Shown: positions 54,225-64,000 of the stretch, piece by piece
Numbering within the stretch: the first letter of the stretch is position 1
Layout of the letters: each line of letters begins with the position of its first letter
DNA from: Pseudocercospora fijiensis CIRAD86
Taxonomy: Eukaryota; Ascomycota; Dothideomycetes; Mycosphaerellales; Mycosphaerellaceae
Assembly: GCF_000340215.1 (NCBI RefSeq)
Contig: NW_006921533.1
Location: 5,547,424 to 5,611,423 of the forward strand
Length of the DNA stretch: 64,000 nucleotides
Direction: 5' to 3'
Program-made: the position numbers and the translations under genes
The notes under the pieces: generated by a model
Databases searched by the model: none
What the model saw: the letters and a program-made list of their open reading frames with translations, nothing else
What the model was told of the DNA's origin: nothing

Positions 54225-55838
54225 ATGGACGACCTACCGGATACTGGCAAACAGACATTGCCAGCCAAAGAGACGAATGGAGCTCCCAAACTACGTCCAT
54301 CTCTCTTGCCGCCCTTCGAGCCATTCTCTCCCTTCTCAAGCTCACCCCCTCTTCCACGCCCGGCCAAACGCAAGTTCGACGAGACATTGGATGACCGAAA
54401 GTATTATCCCACTCCAGTGCCGACATCTTCAACGGGCATATTGCCGTCCTCGCCGCCAGCGCGTTTGACGCGTCCTGCACTGCTGCGTGCCGTGTCTGCT
54501 CTCTCAGAACGCGCTCCACTAGGCGATGTGCCATCACTCAACCTTCCGCGTAACGGCGAGCCTGTTCTCATGGGACGCTCAAGCAACTCTTCAGACTATC
54601 AGCTATCTGCCAATCGTCACATTTCACGCGTCCACGTGCGTGCCACCTATTTCCTTCCAGACGAGCTATATCCGCAGGGGAAGGTGGAGGTGGAGTGCAT
54701 GGGCTGGAATGGAGCAAAAATACATTGCCGTGGAGAAATTAGAGATTTGGAGAAGGGTGAGACATTCGTGTCGGGCAAGCCTGAGGCACAGCTTATCGTC
54801 GACGTGCAAGATACGCGTGTCATGCTTGTGTGGCCGAAGGAGGAGTCGCAGGATCCGCCGTCAGTGGAGTCGAGGTCGCCATGGGCCCAAGAATCACCAG
54901 CACGTACACGACGTGTCCCAGCCGCCCAATTTGGATCTAGTCCTCCCGTCATGCTGCCGCCGCAACCTGCATCTCCTGTATCGCCATCGCCAGGTCTGAA
55001 CGGCCTCCACTTCAACGTAGACCAGACTTTCAAGTCCACATTCCGCGCTGACTCTGACGAGCCAGTGCAAGTGTACCAGGACCACGACTCCGAGGAAGAT
55101 GCTCCTCATGATCCAACGCCAGAGCCAGAGGCTCCAAGCTGTGACCGCGAAACAACACCAACACCCAGGCGTGTCGTATCCGCGCCAAAAGACTTGCAAA
55201 AGTCAATTGCTAGCTTTGCATCCGAGCAGGAGGAATTCTCCGAGCACGATGAAGAGAACGATCCCATCGTTCACTCATTCGGCCCATTCGGCGAGAACCT
55301 CATGTCACGCTTCGAATCTTTCCAGTCGACCTCGCCTGAGCGTAAGCGTAAGCCACTAAAGGCCATGGCTTCACCAGCCCGCAGCTTTTCGGCACCGGCT
55401 CTCAACCTGAGCCCGGTCAAGAACCATGTCATCAACCAGCTGGCCTTCTCGCGCATCCATTCGCTGCCGCTGTCCACTATTCACAGCAACCTTCCTGCCG
55501 AGCTGCGAGGTGCCATGGTCAAGCCATCTGATAATGAGAACCAGAAAGTGCTCACCACAGGAGAGCTCAAGACTCTGCTTGATGACATTCCATGCGTTGG
55601 CGAGATCCGCCGTGAAGGCAAAGATGCCGCCGGCAAGCTGCTCGAGAGCGAATTCTACTATGTTCCTGAGATGGACACAGATGTCAATCGTCGTGACACA
55701 GTGACGCATAGTCTGGGTAAAACCAGCATTCGCGCTGCTCGAAAGCAGCACAAGGTATGTCGTGAGCCTCCACATCATTCGACCAACATAGACTGACATG
55801 CTTCACAGCAATACTACTGGAAGCGCCCACGCTTCTGA
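54225..55838 (+). CDS. FHA-domain protein (Plm2/Tos4-like)
   Basis: Exons are 54225-55754 and 55809-55838. The 54-base intron has donor GTATGT and acceptor CACAG, and the product is 519 residues. The last exon adds only nine residues, QYYWKRPRF, whose aromatic/basic make-up suggests a functional tail. After a Pro-rich N-terminus, the FHA domain (about 110-205) shows GRSSNSSDYQL (117-127), then NRHISRVH (130-137). These carry the phosphothreonine-binding Arg, Ser and His. The rest is disordered and Ser/Pro-rich, with a short conserved-looking segment near the end (LSTIHSNLPAELRG). FHA proteins of this shape bind chromatin and regulate G1/S genes or the DNA-damage response. The orthology to Tos4/Plm2 is inference. 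Confidence 0.8.
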
Positions 55839-56453
55839 ATGTCAAGAGCATCCTTCCAGCACGAGCGCATCACCGCGCATGTCAGAAAACATCGATACCA
55901 TGATCGTCCTTTCCCGTTCCGTTCTGTTTGGTTGGATTCGGATTCCCATTACTGCATAGCGACACCGTTGGTTAACATGGTGGCCAACGATTCCCCTTGG
56001 GCGTGTTTCTTCATCGCATTTCGACGGCGTTTCGGGTCGCTTCGCGGCGGTGAGAGGTTTCCGTACATGGTCTGCGCGATGCAGGGTTTGTTTCGATTTA
56101 TGGCACGACATCAGGAATGGAGGCATCAGGCGTCTGCTGTATGCTATGAGATGCTCGATGATGTAGAAGTCGGGAGCGGAAGCTATACCTAAGAAGAAAT
56201 GAAAGTTGCGATGTTTTGATTGCAGTCTCTCGATACCCTGCAATCATGTGAGACCAGGGTAACGTGTCAGCGAGATGACGTTGCTCCACTCACTCGCAAC
56301 CCCCACCAGTTTTCGTGGAGGGGCACACGCTAGTGCGGAATCACCCGCGCTAGTGTGAAAAGCCCAACAGCCAATCAGTATCCATACCTGACTCGCAGCA
56401 AACCATACTCTTGGCACATTGATTCGAAGCAGGAACCGAAGCATCTCTCTTAT
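55839..56453. other. Intergenic, convergent 3' flanks
   Basis: Between the FHA gene and the cupin gene. Frames of 117-133 codons on both strands mirror one another and lack domains. Nothing supported. Confidence 0.45.
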
Positions 56454-57365
56454 CTACCTCCCCTTCACACCACTATAATACTCTGGATAACTCTGCTTAT
56501 ACCCCAAACCAAACCTCCCAAAATACGCCACCGCGATCAGCAACACCCAACTCAAATACACCCCCAAAACCTCTGCTCCAGGAATCCACCCCGGCAAAGG
56601 AATCGCAAGAGGCGTATCTGCAGAGTGTAGGAATACAAAGAGTTGGAAAATCGAAGGGGGGACTTTGGCGCGTTTGCAGTCGTTGAGGTATCTATCATAA
56701 TCAGCGTTAGCGAGGTGGTGCAAGAACATCAGGTCGGTGAGGTAAATTTACCCGAAAAAATTTCGAAAGAAGCGCTGTTCATTTTCATAATCTTCGGGAT
56801 CGAGTTGGATGTTGATTGCCAGGGGGTCTGTTTTCGAAGCGTTTTCGAAGCGATGGTAGCGTTTGGGACCGAGGGTTGCGGAAGTTTTGGATCCTGGGTT
56901 GGAGGATAAGATCAGGGTGGGTTTGGTGTCGAGGCCGAAGAAGAGGTGGGCTGTTCCTGAGATGACTTGGAAGTGTTCGGTCTGGGAAACATATGGGGTT
57001 AGGGGTTTGTATGTGAGGAGGAGAGGGATATTGTGATTTACTTGGTAGATGTGGTAGTGGAATGGTGGTTGGATGATTGAGGGGCCTTCTTTTGGGTCTG
57101 TTGGGGGGATTGTGTGGGTCATCATGTACTTGGAGCCTTTGCTGTGGTATTGGACGGAGGAGGTGTTGTTTTCGTAGATTGTTAGGTCTTTGTCTGCTTG
57201 GTGCAGCTTGGGTGGGTGAGGAGCTCGGAGGAATGAGAGGGCCATGTTTGCTGAGAGGAAGGAAGGGTTGCCTAGTGAGGATGTTGTTTGAGAATTCCAG
57301 TCAGTGTTGTTGTTGTTGTGAGGTTCAAGGTGAGGGATTGTTGTGAGGTTCAGATGTTCCAGCAC
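56454..57365 (-). CDS. Cupin-domain protein with C-terminal membrane segment
   Basis: Three exons on minus: 57365-57042, 56981-56752 and 56691-56454, about 263 residues. Both introns are 60 bases. The first (donor GTAAAT, branch CCTAAC, acceptor TCCCAG) keeps the frame open, so it is easily missed. Removing it joins FHYHIYQ to TEHFQVISG and recreates the exact cupin motif 1 (H-x-H-x4-E-x6-G). YHRFENAS further on is the motif 2 His. Exon 3 encodes a C-terminal hydrophobic helix (VLGVYLSWVLLIAVAYFG) near the end, so the protein may be membrane-anchored. The start could be 40 codons later (MALSFLRAP). The reaction is unknown; metal-binding cupins include dioxygenases and isomerases. Confidence 0.75.
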
Positions 57366-57572
57366 AGCTCATGTGGAGCTACCTAGTACTGATCGATAGG
57401 CAAGGCATTGGAGATGGTGCTCGGCCCGGGGATGACGTTACCCATGTACACTTCTACTCACACAAGTAACCTCTGTCGATCAATATTGCCTGGCCTGAAC
57501 TGAGAGATTGTAGGAAGGAGACAGACCGCACCCTCTCCTGCAGAAGCCCGACAACAACTCTTTCGGACAGCT

Positions 57573-59210
57573 CTACTCAACATTCAACCAATATCGAATC
57601 TCAAACCCCTCCTTGACAGGATACTTCCTATCCTCCTCCCTCAATGGCAACAACCAGAACTCCTCCCCATTCCACGTGAAACAAGGCTTCCCCTCCTCCA
57701 CACACTTCTTACAAGCAAATTTGCCCTCACAACCCGGGTACCAGCTCATCCTACCCGTCTTACTCGTCAACTTGGTTGTAACACAAGGAGGAAGCGTCGG
57801 TCTGTACTGAGCCTTCTCGAACTCGAATTCCCAAGCCTCGCCCTTCGCTTCTTCCCAAGCATCGTAACATCTCTGAATTCTTTCCCACAGGTCGTCGCAT
57901 TCGTCTTTGAGCTGTTCTTGCGAGTCGAAAGCTTCGATGTCACCTTCTGGAAGATGAGAGGTGACGGCTTGGAATTCGAACTTGTCTTTGACTGGAAAGT
58001 CGGTGCATGTTAGACGAGGACGTTTATTTGGAACGTCTTCCGCGTCTGACTCTTCCTTTAAGGTAAAGTCTTTGTCGCCGTTGAGATCTTCGGCATCGTC
58101 CCCTTCATCGTCGTCGTTTCCATGGTCGTCTTCCTCTGATTCCGAGGAGCTGGAGGAGGCCGCAGAGGGACTACGGCTCTTCCGATTCTTGACAGACTTT
58201 GGCGATTGGGAAGAGATGCAGGCTTTTGATGGTGTTTCGGCTTTCACGGGCACAGAAGGCTCCACGGAGATGTGCCGGCTCCCGCCTTTGGTAGACCCTG
58301 GTGATTGAGAAGTCACGGAACATTTTGAATGTGATTTCCGTTTCATAGGCACAGTCTGGCTTCGACTTGGTCGATTTTGGACGCGGACTGTATCTGCAGG
58401 AGTTACAGGCCTGACTTCTCGAGGAGAGGGATCTGGCAACGGGAGCATTGGTGGCGACGGCGGCGGCACTGGTCTCATATGACGATCAGCAGACATGGAA
58501 GATTGCCTCTCCCTCTTGACATAGGGAACAGACTCTTCATCGTCTTGATCCTCTTCGATATGCCTGAGCTTCTCGCCGGATGTTTCAGGAAAGTTCCGAA
58601 GTCTGGCATTTTCTTTCTTCTCAGCTTGGAATTGCTTCTGAAGAGACGCAAATGCAGTACGAAGCCGCTTCAGCTCGTTCTGCTCAGTCGGAGTCATTCC
58701 AGTTGCTGGTGAGCTGTAGCCGGAGTCAGGTCGATAGGACGGCTCGCAAGATTCGGCCACTTCTCTCAGGAGGTCATCGCGCTTTCGTACATCGCCTTGC
58801 AGGTCTAAAATCTGCCTTCTGAGATCTGATTCGATCTCGGCGAACTTCTGAGCAAGCGTCTTCAAGTTGTCTTCGGCAGTGGCGGCAGCTGTCTCTGCAC
58901 TCAGTAATTCGTTCTTGAGATCTGCATTGTGTCGTTGCAGGGCACTGGTGCTGGTTCTACGGCCGCTGCCACCTCCTGAGGCCGAAGTCAATGCATTCTG
59001 GAGACGAGCATTGACCTGTGTGAGCTCATCGTCTTTTTGTGCGAGCAGTGACTGCAGCTCCAGATTGCGCGAGTTCATTTCATTGACTTGCTGCAGCAGT
59101 CGGGTGTGAAATTGAGCATGGTAGGCCATCTCGCTTAATGTGCGAAGTCTTTTTGGTGCTGGATTCTCAGAAGCGTTGAATGGGGAGTTCGGTGGTCGAA
59201 GCAACCTCAA
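57573..59210 (-). CDS. Coiled-coil protein with C-terminal Cys cluster (unknown)
   Basis: The product is a single-exon 545-residue protein. Helices with heptad character cover about 30-75, 95-155 and 180-205. A long disordered Ser/Pro-rich region and an acidic tract (SSSSSESEEDDHGNDDDEGD, about 350-370) come next. A compact C-terminal domain of about 130 residues follows, with aromatic residues and the cysteines C-x6-C-x2-C-x6-C around CEGKFACKKCVEEGKPC, which may bind zinc. Nuclear-type basic patches occur (KRKSHSK, NKRPR). I do not recognise the family; the profile suggests a chromatin-associated or transcription protein. It is divergent from nothing close; its 5' end faces the 3' end of the Mau2 gene. 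Confidence 0.7.
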   Translation of the reverse strand: MRLLRPPNSPFNASENPAPKRLRTLSEMAYHAQFHTRLLQQVNEMNSRNLELQSLLAQKDDELTQVNARLQNALTSASGGGSGRRTSTSALQRHNADLKNELLSAETAAATAEDNLKTLAQKFAEIESDLRRQILDLQGDVRKRDDLLREVAESCEPSYRPDSGYSSPATGMTPTEQNELKRLRTAFASLQKQFQAEKKENARLRNFPETSGEKLRHIEEDQDDEESVPYVKRERQSSMSADRHMRPVPPPSPPMLPLPDPSPREVRPVTPADTVRVQNRPSRSQTVPMKRKSHSKCSVTSQSPGSTKGGSRHISVEPSVPVKAETPSKACISSQSPKSVKNRKSRSPSAASSSSSESEEDDHGNDDDEGDDAEDLNGDKDFTLKEESDAEDVPNKRPRLTCTDFPVKDKFEFQAVTSHLPEGDIEAFDSQEQLKDECDDLWERIQRCYDAWEEAKGEAWEFEFEKAQYRPTLPPCVTTKLTSKTGRMSWYPGCEGKFACKKCVEEGKPCFTWNGEEFWLLPLREEDRKYPVKEGFEIRYWLNVE

Positions 59211-59787
59211 GAAGATGAATGCGAAGTAATGGTCGATGGGACAAAGGGTTACGGAGACAGAGAACGATTTTGGCTAGTTTCGTCTCGAACATGCGTAGAA
59301 TGCCAAACATACATCTTCACTCCAATGCCCGAAGAGCAGCGAAGTCGAAGTAAGGCAACGTGCTCGGGGCTATTCGGGACGATGACTTTGGCTTTTGGGA
59401 ATTCTTCCGGCTTGGATCGTCAAGAAGCCTTGCAGGTCTTCGAAGTGAAGTGCGCACTGATCTTGTTTGATGCATGTCGCATCTGAGTACAAATCTGCAG
59501 GTACCCGATGCAGCTCGGGGTCTGGAGGATGCAGCCATTCAAAGGTACATGTAACGTACCACAGTCCAATGATCGCCAGGCAGAGATGTAATATGTATGG
59601 GAAATCTTCTCTTCATCATGACCAAACATGGTAAGCATTGTATTACTCTACATGTTAGCATCTCAGCAAATGGTATCACTCCCCAACACCTCGCTTCGTA
59701 AGCCTTATTAGCAATAGTGTCTATAAATAATTTTCACACACCTTAGCCATTTCGTTCCATGTCCTTCCATGATTCATCAAGAGATGC
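59211..59787. other. Intergenic between two minus-strand genes
   Basis: 577 bases holding the promoter of the coiled-coil gene and the 3' flank of MAU2. Frames of up to 85 codons without domains. Confidence 0.4.
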
Positions 59788-62700
59788 CTAGTATTTCATG
59801 CTGTCTGTTGGTAAAGCCGCCTTCAATGTCCTCGGGAGCCGCTGCAAAGACTCATGTGCTTCCCACCGCATTTGCTGGGCCTCTGCCTTTTTGCCGCATC
59901 TCTCCAACGTCTCAGCATACATTCCATCCGCAACTGCCGTCCAGAGCTTATCTTGAGATTTCAGTGCGAGCGTACGCCCAGCTTTCGCCGATTTCTCAGC
60001 CTGATCGCCAACAATGTTGTGGAAGAATGAATCTGTCATGATGTTCATGACCATGCAGAGGAGCTGACTGCTGCCGATTGCCTTGGCGGCAAGTACTGCG
60101 CGTTGGAGACACCCCTTCGTTATGAGAATGGCACTCTCGGTCGCGCTTGACGACGATGTCGCTTTCATGATGAAGAATGCTGCTTCCATCGCCTTGCTTC
60201 CATGTTCGTTACCGGAGCTGTTAGAAACGACAACGCAGAAAGGCTCGATCCTTTGCAGCAGTTGGTCGGCCTCGCCATCTTGACCAGACCCACGCATGAT
60301 CAATATGCTATTCGCGGCAGCAAGCAATTTGATAGGATCCACACTTGTCGCTCCTGGCTTTGCATCGGGCGCGGCCACAAAAGCCAAGTCTGGACCACGG
60401 TAGAGAAGAAGAGCGCCCGGTAGATCGCCCAAGCCATGCTTGCAAAGGGCTTGCAGATACGCCATCAATGTTGTGAGATGCTGGTCGGGATCCGCTCCAA
60501 ACTCTGCGAGATCTCTTCGCAAAGCCTCGAGGCCCTTTGTCGCAACTTCCCAATCGGAGCGTCCACAACAAGCAAACACAACATACAGTCGGCACATGAT
60601 TCGGAGTTTCAGCTGGTTCTGGTATTTGGTGCACACTGCTGATAAGGACTGAGGTGCCAAGTCGAGCTTGAGCTTACTCAACTTAATACCCTCTCCCAAG
60701 AAGGTTTCTGCCTTCTGTTCATTGCTAGTGTTCTTGTTCGACACCGCAAGTCCACTCAGTAGGAAGCCGAAAGAGTACATCTGCATCTTTGTCAACCAGG
60801 AGAAATGGAGCGTCACCTCGCCTTCCTTGGTCTGTCTCATGATACCGCCGGTCTCTGCGTCCATGTCGATGTCCCTCTTGACGCCGAGAGGTAGGTGGAG
60901 GGCGCCATCCGTACTCCAATAAGGATCGCGAGTGATGGCATCCATGTTCTCTTGCATGTCCGTCATTTTCTTCTGAGACATCTCATAGCTGTATCGTCCT
61001 AGCGTGCAGGCCAGATCGATACAGTCCAGTAAGGCCCTGATCTGTGGCATTGAAGTCATCGCCGGCGTCAGTTGGTACGTTCTGGCCGCAGCTAGAGCAC
61101 GCAATGCCAGATCGATGCTGTCAGCATGTCGAGACTTGAGATGGACCAAGGCTTCGAGCGTTGCGGCCACGATCTCAACAGCATGGTGGTAGTTGCGAGA
61201 AGCTACTTCCGCGATGGCTGTTAGATTTCTCAGCATTGCTGGGGTCTCACGCTGGCTGTCGGGAACCAGCAGTCCAAACGACACGCGCAGAAAGCGGAAG
61301 GCGTAAATCCAATGCGAGGACTGAAGCTTCTCTGTCTCGGCAACAAACTTGTCGACCATGGTCATGGCAGCCTTGTGCTTACCGCTCTTGAACACAATCC
61401 TCGCCTGAAGATGCTGCATGGCGTACTTGAGATCAGACAGCCTGGCGCGCTCACAAACCGGAATGCCCTTGCTCAAAGTCTCTTCCGCCTCCCAGTCATT
61501 GTCAGTCTCCTCGAAAAGAAGGCTGGCCAGGCGAAGGCGTACGCGGGCTTCCTTGCGTTTGTCTGGAATAGCATAGTTCTTGAGAACCGTATCCAGACAA
61601 CCCATGCCCGTGGAGAGAAGGGTTTGGTATTCTTCGAGAGCCTCGACCGACACATCCGAGCCTGCGAGAGAACAGCTCATTGAGTATGCGGCCTTGGTGT
61701 ACTCATCCGCGAGGGACAGCAGAATCGAGTGATAGTTCAAATGAGAAGCAGGCGTCGGGGTTGATGGCACATGAGATGATCTCAGATCAGTCAGAGGAGA
61801 TGGCGATGGAGGTGGTTGTTTCGGCTGCGCCGTTGGAGTATGATGATGTGTTCGTGGCGGAACTTGCTTGATGTGGTGCTTGTTCTCAGCATTCTGAGGT
61901 TGTGCATCTGTATCACAGGCTACAAGTGCTATTCCCTCGTTCGGTCGTCTTCGCTTCGGTGCTGGCGCCATTGCGTCTTCTTCTTCGTATTGAATCTGAT
62001 CTGGAGAATGCGCGCGTTGTACGGAAATGTGGGGCTGCGCGACTCGTTGCTTCACAACTGCAGGGCCGGATGGAGCATTACTTGACAACGGCGAGGCCTG
62101 AGCTGGTCTATTCACTTGTGGCGCCCGAGTGGCCTGCGATTCTACCCGTTGTGGAACTGTTCTCAGCTTCTGAGCTGGGAGAGACGGTCTTTGTTCCGCT
62201 GGTCTCTGCTGCATAGATGGCTGAGGCATGTGAGGCGGACCCTGCGTCTGTATAGGCGATGATCGTCTAGCATCTCCTGGAATTTGAGGTCGATACTGAG
62301 ACGATTGCGATGTCGACCGCTGCACGTGCGAGGACTGTGGTGGAGGCCGCTGTGGTTGCTGCGGTTGATGACTCCTTTGCTGATGAGATTGGGGTGGTGA
62401 ATGTCTGACGGGAGGTCCCGAATGCGAGTGGAGCGATGCCTCATAGCCGGGGGCAAGTGAAGTGTTCCATTGCGGGTGCGGAACAGCTTGCGTCGGAGGA
62501 GCCGGGGGTGTTTGCCCCGGCGGTTGTGCAGGTTGTTGTCTCTGCTGGGCAATGTATGCTTGAGGTGGCGGCTGGTAGTACTGCAATGGATCTGGCGAAT
62601 AGTGGGCCTGTGGCAGACTTGTCTGCTGTGGAGGAGGCGACAGATACGGCGTTTGCTGCTGGTAGAAAGACTGCGGCGCATGCGTGTCGTGGGGGTCGTG

Positions 62701-62844
62701 TTGCTGCGGCGTCATATGCGCAGTGTGGCCTTGGCCTTGATTGGAGTATGCCTGTGGCGGTCGTGCCTGCCCATTATTGTGCTGGTGCTGATATTGCATG
62801 TATCCCGGAGGAGGCACGTAGCCTCCCGGTCCTTGGTAAGGCAT
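59788..62844 (-). CDS. MAU2: Mau2/Scc4 cohesin loader subunit
   Basis: The product is a single-exon 1018-residue protein. The first 360 residues are Gln/Pro/His-rich and disordered, as in several fungal orthologues. From about 365 the cohesin-load family helical (TPR-like) repeat domain begins with YHSILLSLADEYTKAAYSM. It continues to the C-terminus with typical blocks such as RLRLASLLFEETDNDWEAEETLSKGI and AEEQLLRIEP-like helices. Mau2 (Scc4; Ssl3 in fission yeast) binds the N-terminus of the loader Scc2/Nipbl, and the pair loads cohesin onto chromosomes in the nucleus. The long low-complexity N-terminus makes open frames on both strands, which are artefacts. It is divergent from the Loc1 gene. 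Confidence 0.88.
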   Translation of the reverse strand: MPYQGPGGYVPPPGYMQYQHQHNNGQARPPQAYSNQGQGHTAHMTPQQHDPHDTHAPQSFYQQQTPYLSPPPQQTSLPQAHYSPDPLQYYQPPPQAYIAQQRQQPAQPPGQTPPAPPTQAVPHPQWNTSLAPGYEASLHSHSGPPVRHSPPQSHQQRSHQPQQPQRPPPQSSHVQRSTSQSSQYRPQIPGDARRSSPIQTQGPPHMPQPSMQQRPAEQRPSLPAQKLRTVPQRVESQATRAPQVNRPAQASPLSSNAPSGPAVVKQRVAQPHISVQRAHSPDQIQYEEEDAMAPAPKRRRPNEGIALVACDTDAQPQNAENKHHIKQVPPRTHHHTPTAQPKQPPPSPSPLTDLRSSHVPSTPTPASHLNYHSILLSLADEYTKAAYSMSCSLAGSDVSVEALEEYQTLLSTGMGCLDTVLKNYAIPDKRKEARVRLRLASLLFEETDNDWEAEETLSKGIPVCERARLSDLKYAMQHLQARIVFKSGKHKAAMTMVDKFVAETEKLQSSHWIYAFRFLRVSFGLLVPDSQRETPAMLRNLTAIAEVASRNYHHAVEIVAATLEALVHLKSRHADSIDLALRALAAARTYQLTPAMTSMPQIRALLDCIDLACTLGRYSYEMSQKKMTDMQENMDAITRDPYWSTDGALHLPLGVKRDIDMDAETGGIMRQTKEGEVTLHFSWLTKMQMYSFGFLLSGLAVSNKNTSNEQKAETFLGEGIKLSKLKLDLAPQSLSAVCTKYQNQLKLRIMCRLYVVFACCGRSDWEVATKGLEALRRDLAEFGADPDQHLTTLMAYLQALCKHGLGDLPGALLLYRGPDLAFVAAPDAKPGATSVDPIKLLAAANSILIMRGSGQDGEADQLLQRIEPFCVVVSNSSGNEHGSKAMEAAFFIMKATSSSSATESAILITKGCLQRAVLAAKAIGSSQLLCMVMNIMTDSFFHNIVGDQAEKSAKAGRTLALKSQDKLWTAVADGMYAETLERCGKKAEAQQMRWEAHESLQRLPRTLKAALPTDSMKY

Positions 62845-63112
62845 GTTCGCAATGCTCCTAGAGCGTGATACATGCTACCCTATTGAATCCGCATCCGGAC
62901 CGCCTCATTAGACATATCTCAGCCTCGCCTGCAGAAGCTGTCTCAGGAATGGGAGGTGTGGTGTCGGGGGCTCACGCGCTCCTGCCTTGCCGAGACGCGC
63001 CTGATTCGCGCGGAAACAGCTCCGTCGGAGATCAACTTTAATTTTTGCCGACCCTGCAATTCTAGATTTCGAGATTTCGAGCTCGATTTCACATTCTCCA
63101 TCCTTCACGACC
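62845..63112. promoter_or_regulatory. Divergent promoter between MAU2 and LOC1
   Basis: 268 bases separate two opposite start codons, so both core promoters must lie here. No consensus element is recognised. The call rests on gene arrangement alone. Confidence 0.45.
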
Positions 63113-63667
63113 ATGGCTCCGCTCGCGTCGGGGAAGACTGCAGGCAAGCGCTCTGCGAAGCCTGCAGCATCAAGCTCGTCGAAGCCAAAGAGCAAAAGCG
63201 CTCCTAAGCCGAAACCCACAGAACACAAGCCAAAGCCCAACACCAAAGGCAAGAAAAAGCTACCACCACACAAGCGTTATACCGAGAAGGAGCTGAAGGT
63301 GCCTCGGCTCAATGGAATACGACCAGCTGGTGTTCAAAAACCGCCAAATGCCAAGAAGGGGAAAACTTTTGTTGACGACAAGGAGAGCATGAATGCCATT
63401 ATGGCCATGGTCATGGCCGAGAAAGAAGGCAACATTGAAAGCAAAATCATGCGCGCCAGGCAGATGGAGGAAGTGAGAGAAGCCAGAAGACTCGAGGCGG
63501 AGAACCGAGCAGGAGAGAAGAGGCAGAAGATGGACGATCGTAAGCAGGATATCAAGAACAGCAAGAAGAGAAGGCGATCGGACGGAGACACAGCTGCGGC
63601 GCAAAGCGAGCCGAAGCAAGACGAGGTGGCCAAGAAGAGCAAGAAGAAGCGTGTGAGCTTTGGGTGA
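63113..63667 (+). CDS. LOC1: Loc1, 60S ribosome assembly and mRNA-binding protein
   Basis: The product is a single-exon, very basic protein of 184 residues. The N-terminal 60 residues are Lys/Pro/Ser-rich and disordered. The conserved core has KGKTFVDDKESMNAIMAMVM and EGNIESKIMRARQMEEVREAR, the helical signature of fungal Loc1. The C-terminus is a Lys/Arg-rich nuclear/nucleolar tail (KNSKKRRR and KKSKKKRVSFG). In yeast Loc1 is a nucleolar RNA chaperone needed for 60S maturation and for localising ASH1 mRNA. The length is near that of the yeast protein. Confidence 0.85.
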   Translation: MAPLASGKTAGKRSAKPAASSSSKPKSKSAPKPKPTEHKPKPNTKGKKKLPPHKRYTEKELKVPRLNGIRPAGVQKPPNAKKGKTFVDDKESMNAIMAMVMAEKEGNIESKIMRARQMEEVREARRLEAENRAGEKRQKMDDRKQDIKNSKKRRRSDGDTAAAQSEPKQDEVAKKSKKKRVSFG

Positions 63668-63758
63668 GGCTCTTCTACATGCTGTAAATTCTACGGTGTA
63701 TTCTGATTCTCTATTCCAACGCCGCGCTATGCATCAATAGGGCAGCCAGCATGATCGA

Positions 63759-64000
63759 CTACTGCGCGCCGCCGGGGAGATGCGACTTTCTTCGCATGGG
63801 TGAGAAGGTGAAAGGCGTCTGATGGCCACCATGCGGACCTTTCTGGTCCCAAAGTTCAGGTGCCTCAGTCTTGCTGAAATCGACCTCCCTCATGGCGTTG
63901 AGGAAGCCAAAGGCAGGCTTCATATGCCATCTTCCACCGCCCAGCTCAAACCAACTCAGGTGCCCACCTCCGTTGGTTGCGCACATTACTACATATGGAT
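63759..64000 (-). CDS. Alpha/beta hydrolase, 3' part only (Eht1/Eeb1-like)
   Basis: The minus-strand frame is open from the window edge to a stop at 63759-63761, about 80 codons. It reads PYVVMCATNGGGHLSWFE, where the His of GGHLSWF is the catalytic base of the YheT/Eht1-type alpha/beta hydrolases (medium-chain ethanol acyltransferases/esterases and monoacylglycerol lipases in yeast). The nucleophile and acid lie beyond 64000. The remainder is a short C-terminal tail (FNAMREVDF... SHLPGGAQ). It is convergent with LOC1. Confidence 0.75.
   Translation of the reverse strand, partial: PYVVMCATNGGGHLSWFELGGGRWHMKPAFGFLNAMREVDFSKTEAPELWDQKGPHGGHQTPFTFSPMRRKSHLPGGAQ

Noticed and set aside
53890..54468. 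192-codon plus frame before the FHA gene
   Set aside because: Overlaps the FHA-domain gene in another frame, low complexity, no domain.
59788..62844. Several plus-strand frames inside the Mau2 gene
   Set aside because: Antisense shadows of its Gln/Pro-rich and helical coding sequence.
1..64000. CRISPR arrays, bacterial operons, prophage
   Set aside because: The window is eukaryotic, with spliced genes. No regularly spaced short repeats with unique spacers were seen.

Overview
This window is fungal nuclear DNA, almost certainly from a filamentous ascomycete (Pezizomycotina; the gene repertoire would suit a Dothideomycete, but that finer call is weak). The genes have short introns of about 48 to 77 bases with GT...AG ends and CTAAC/CTGAC-like branch sites. 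Two blocks of DNA carry the mark of repeat-induced point mutation (RIP): CA and TG dinucleotides are nearly gone and TA is strongly enriched.

Region 1 (1-16207) is RIP-altered repeat DNA with no intact gene. Read with TAG/TAA as former Gln/Trp codons, it still shows two long reading frames on the minus strand. One is a SNF2-type helicase (about 1236-5745) and the other a RecQ-type helicase (about 11100-14060). Between them lies an unidentified plus-strand frame. The block ends with a 720-base sequence present twice in tandem (14768-15487 and 15488-16207); the copies differ only by transitions. Altered DNA stops at about 16207.

Region 2 (16208-43535) is ordinary, densely packed euchromatin. 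It holds PDCD5, a SET-domain methyltransferase, Lrp1/Rrp47 (exosome), a small secreted Cys-rich protein, an amino acid permease, an alpha/beta hydrolase, mannitol 2-dehydrogenase, Ctf18 (RFC-like clamp loader), Mak16 (60S biogenesis), a local cluster of BTB-like genes, Sco1 (copper delivery to cytochrome oxidase) and an ATP-grasp enzyme.

Region 3 (44429-49888) is a decaying accessory stretch. It contains a Zn2Cys6 transcription factor broken by five in-frame stops and two lost zinc ligands, a relic resembling DUF3176, one intact NmrA-like gene, and a broken gene of the NLP (NPP1) family. It abuts Region 4 (49889-53411), a RIP-altered PIF/Harbinger-like transposon with a transposase frame and a second, convergent 300-codon frame.

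Region 5 (54225-64000) returns to conserved genes: an FHA-domain protein, a cupin protein, a coiled-coil protein, the cohesin loader Mau2/Scc4, Loc1, and the 3' end of an alpha/beta hydrolase cut by the window edge. Several conserved genes here serve chromosome replication and cohesion (Ctf18, Mau2) or RNA and ribosome maturation (Lrp1, Mak16, Loc1). They are not arranged as a functional cluster, and I see no evidence that they are co-regulated.
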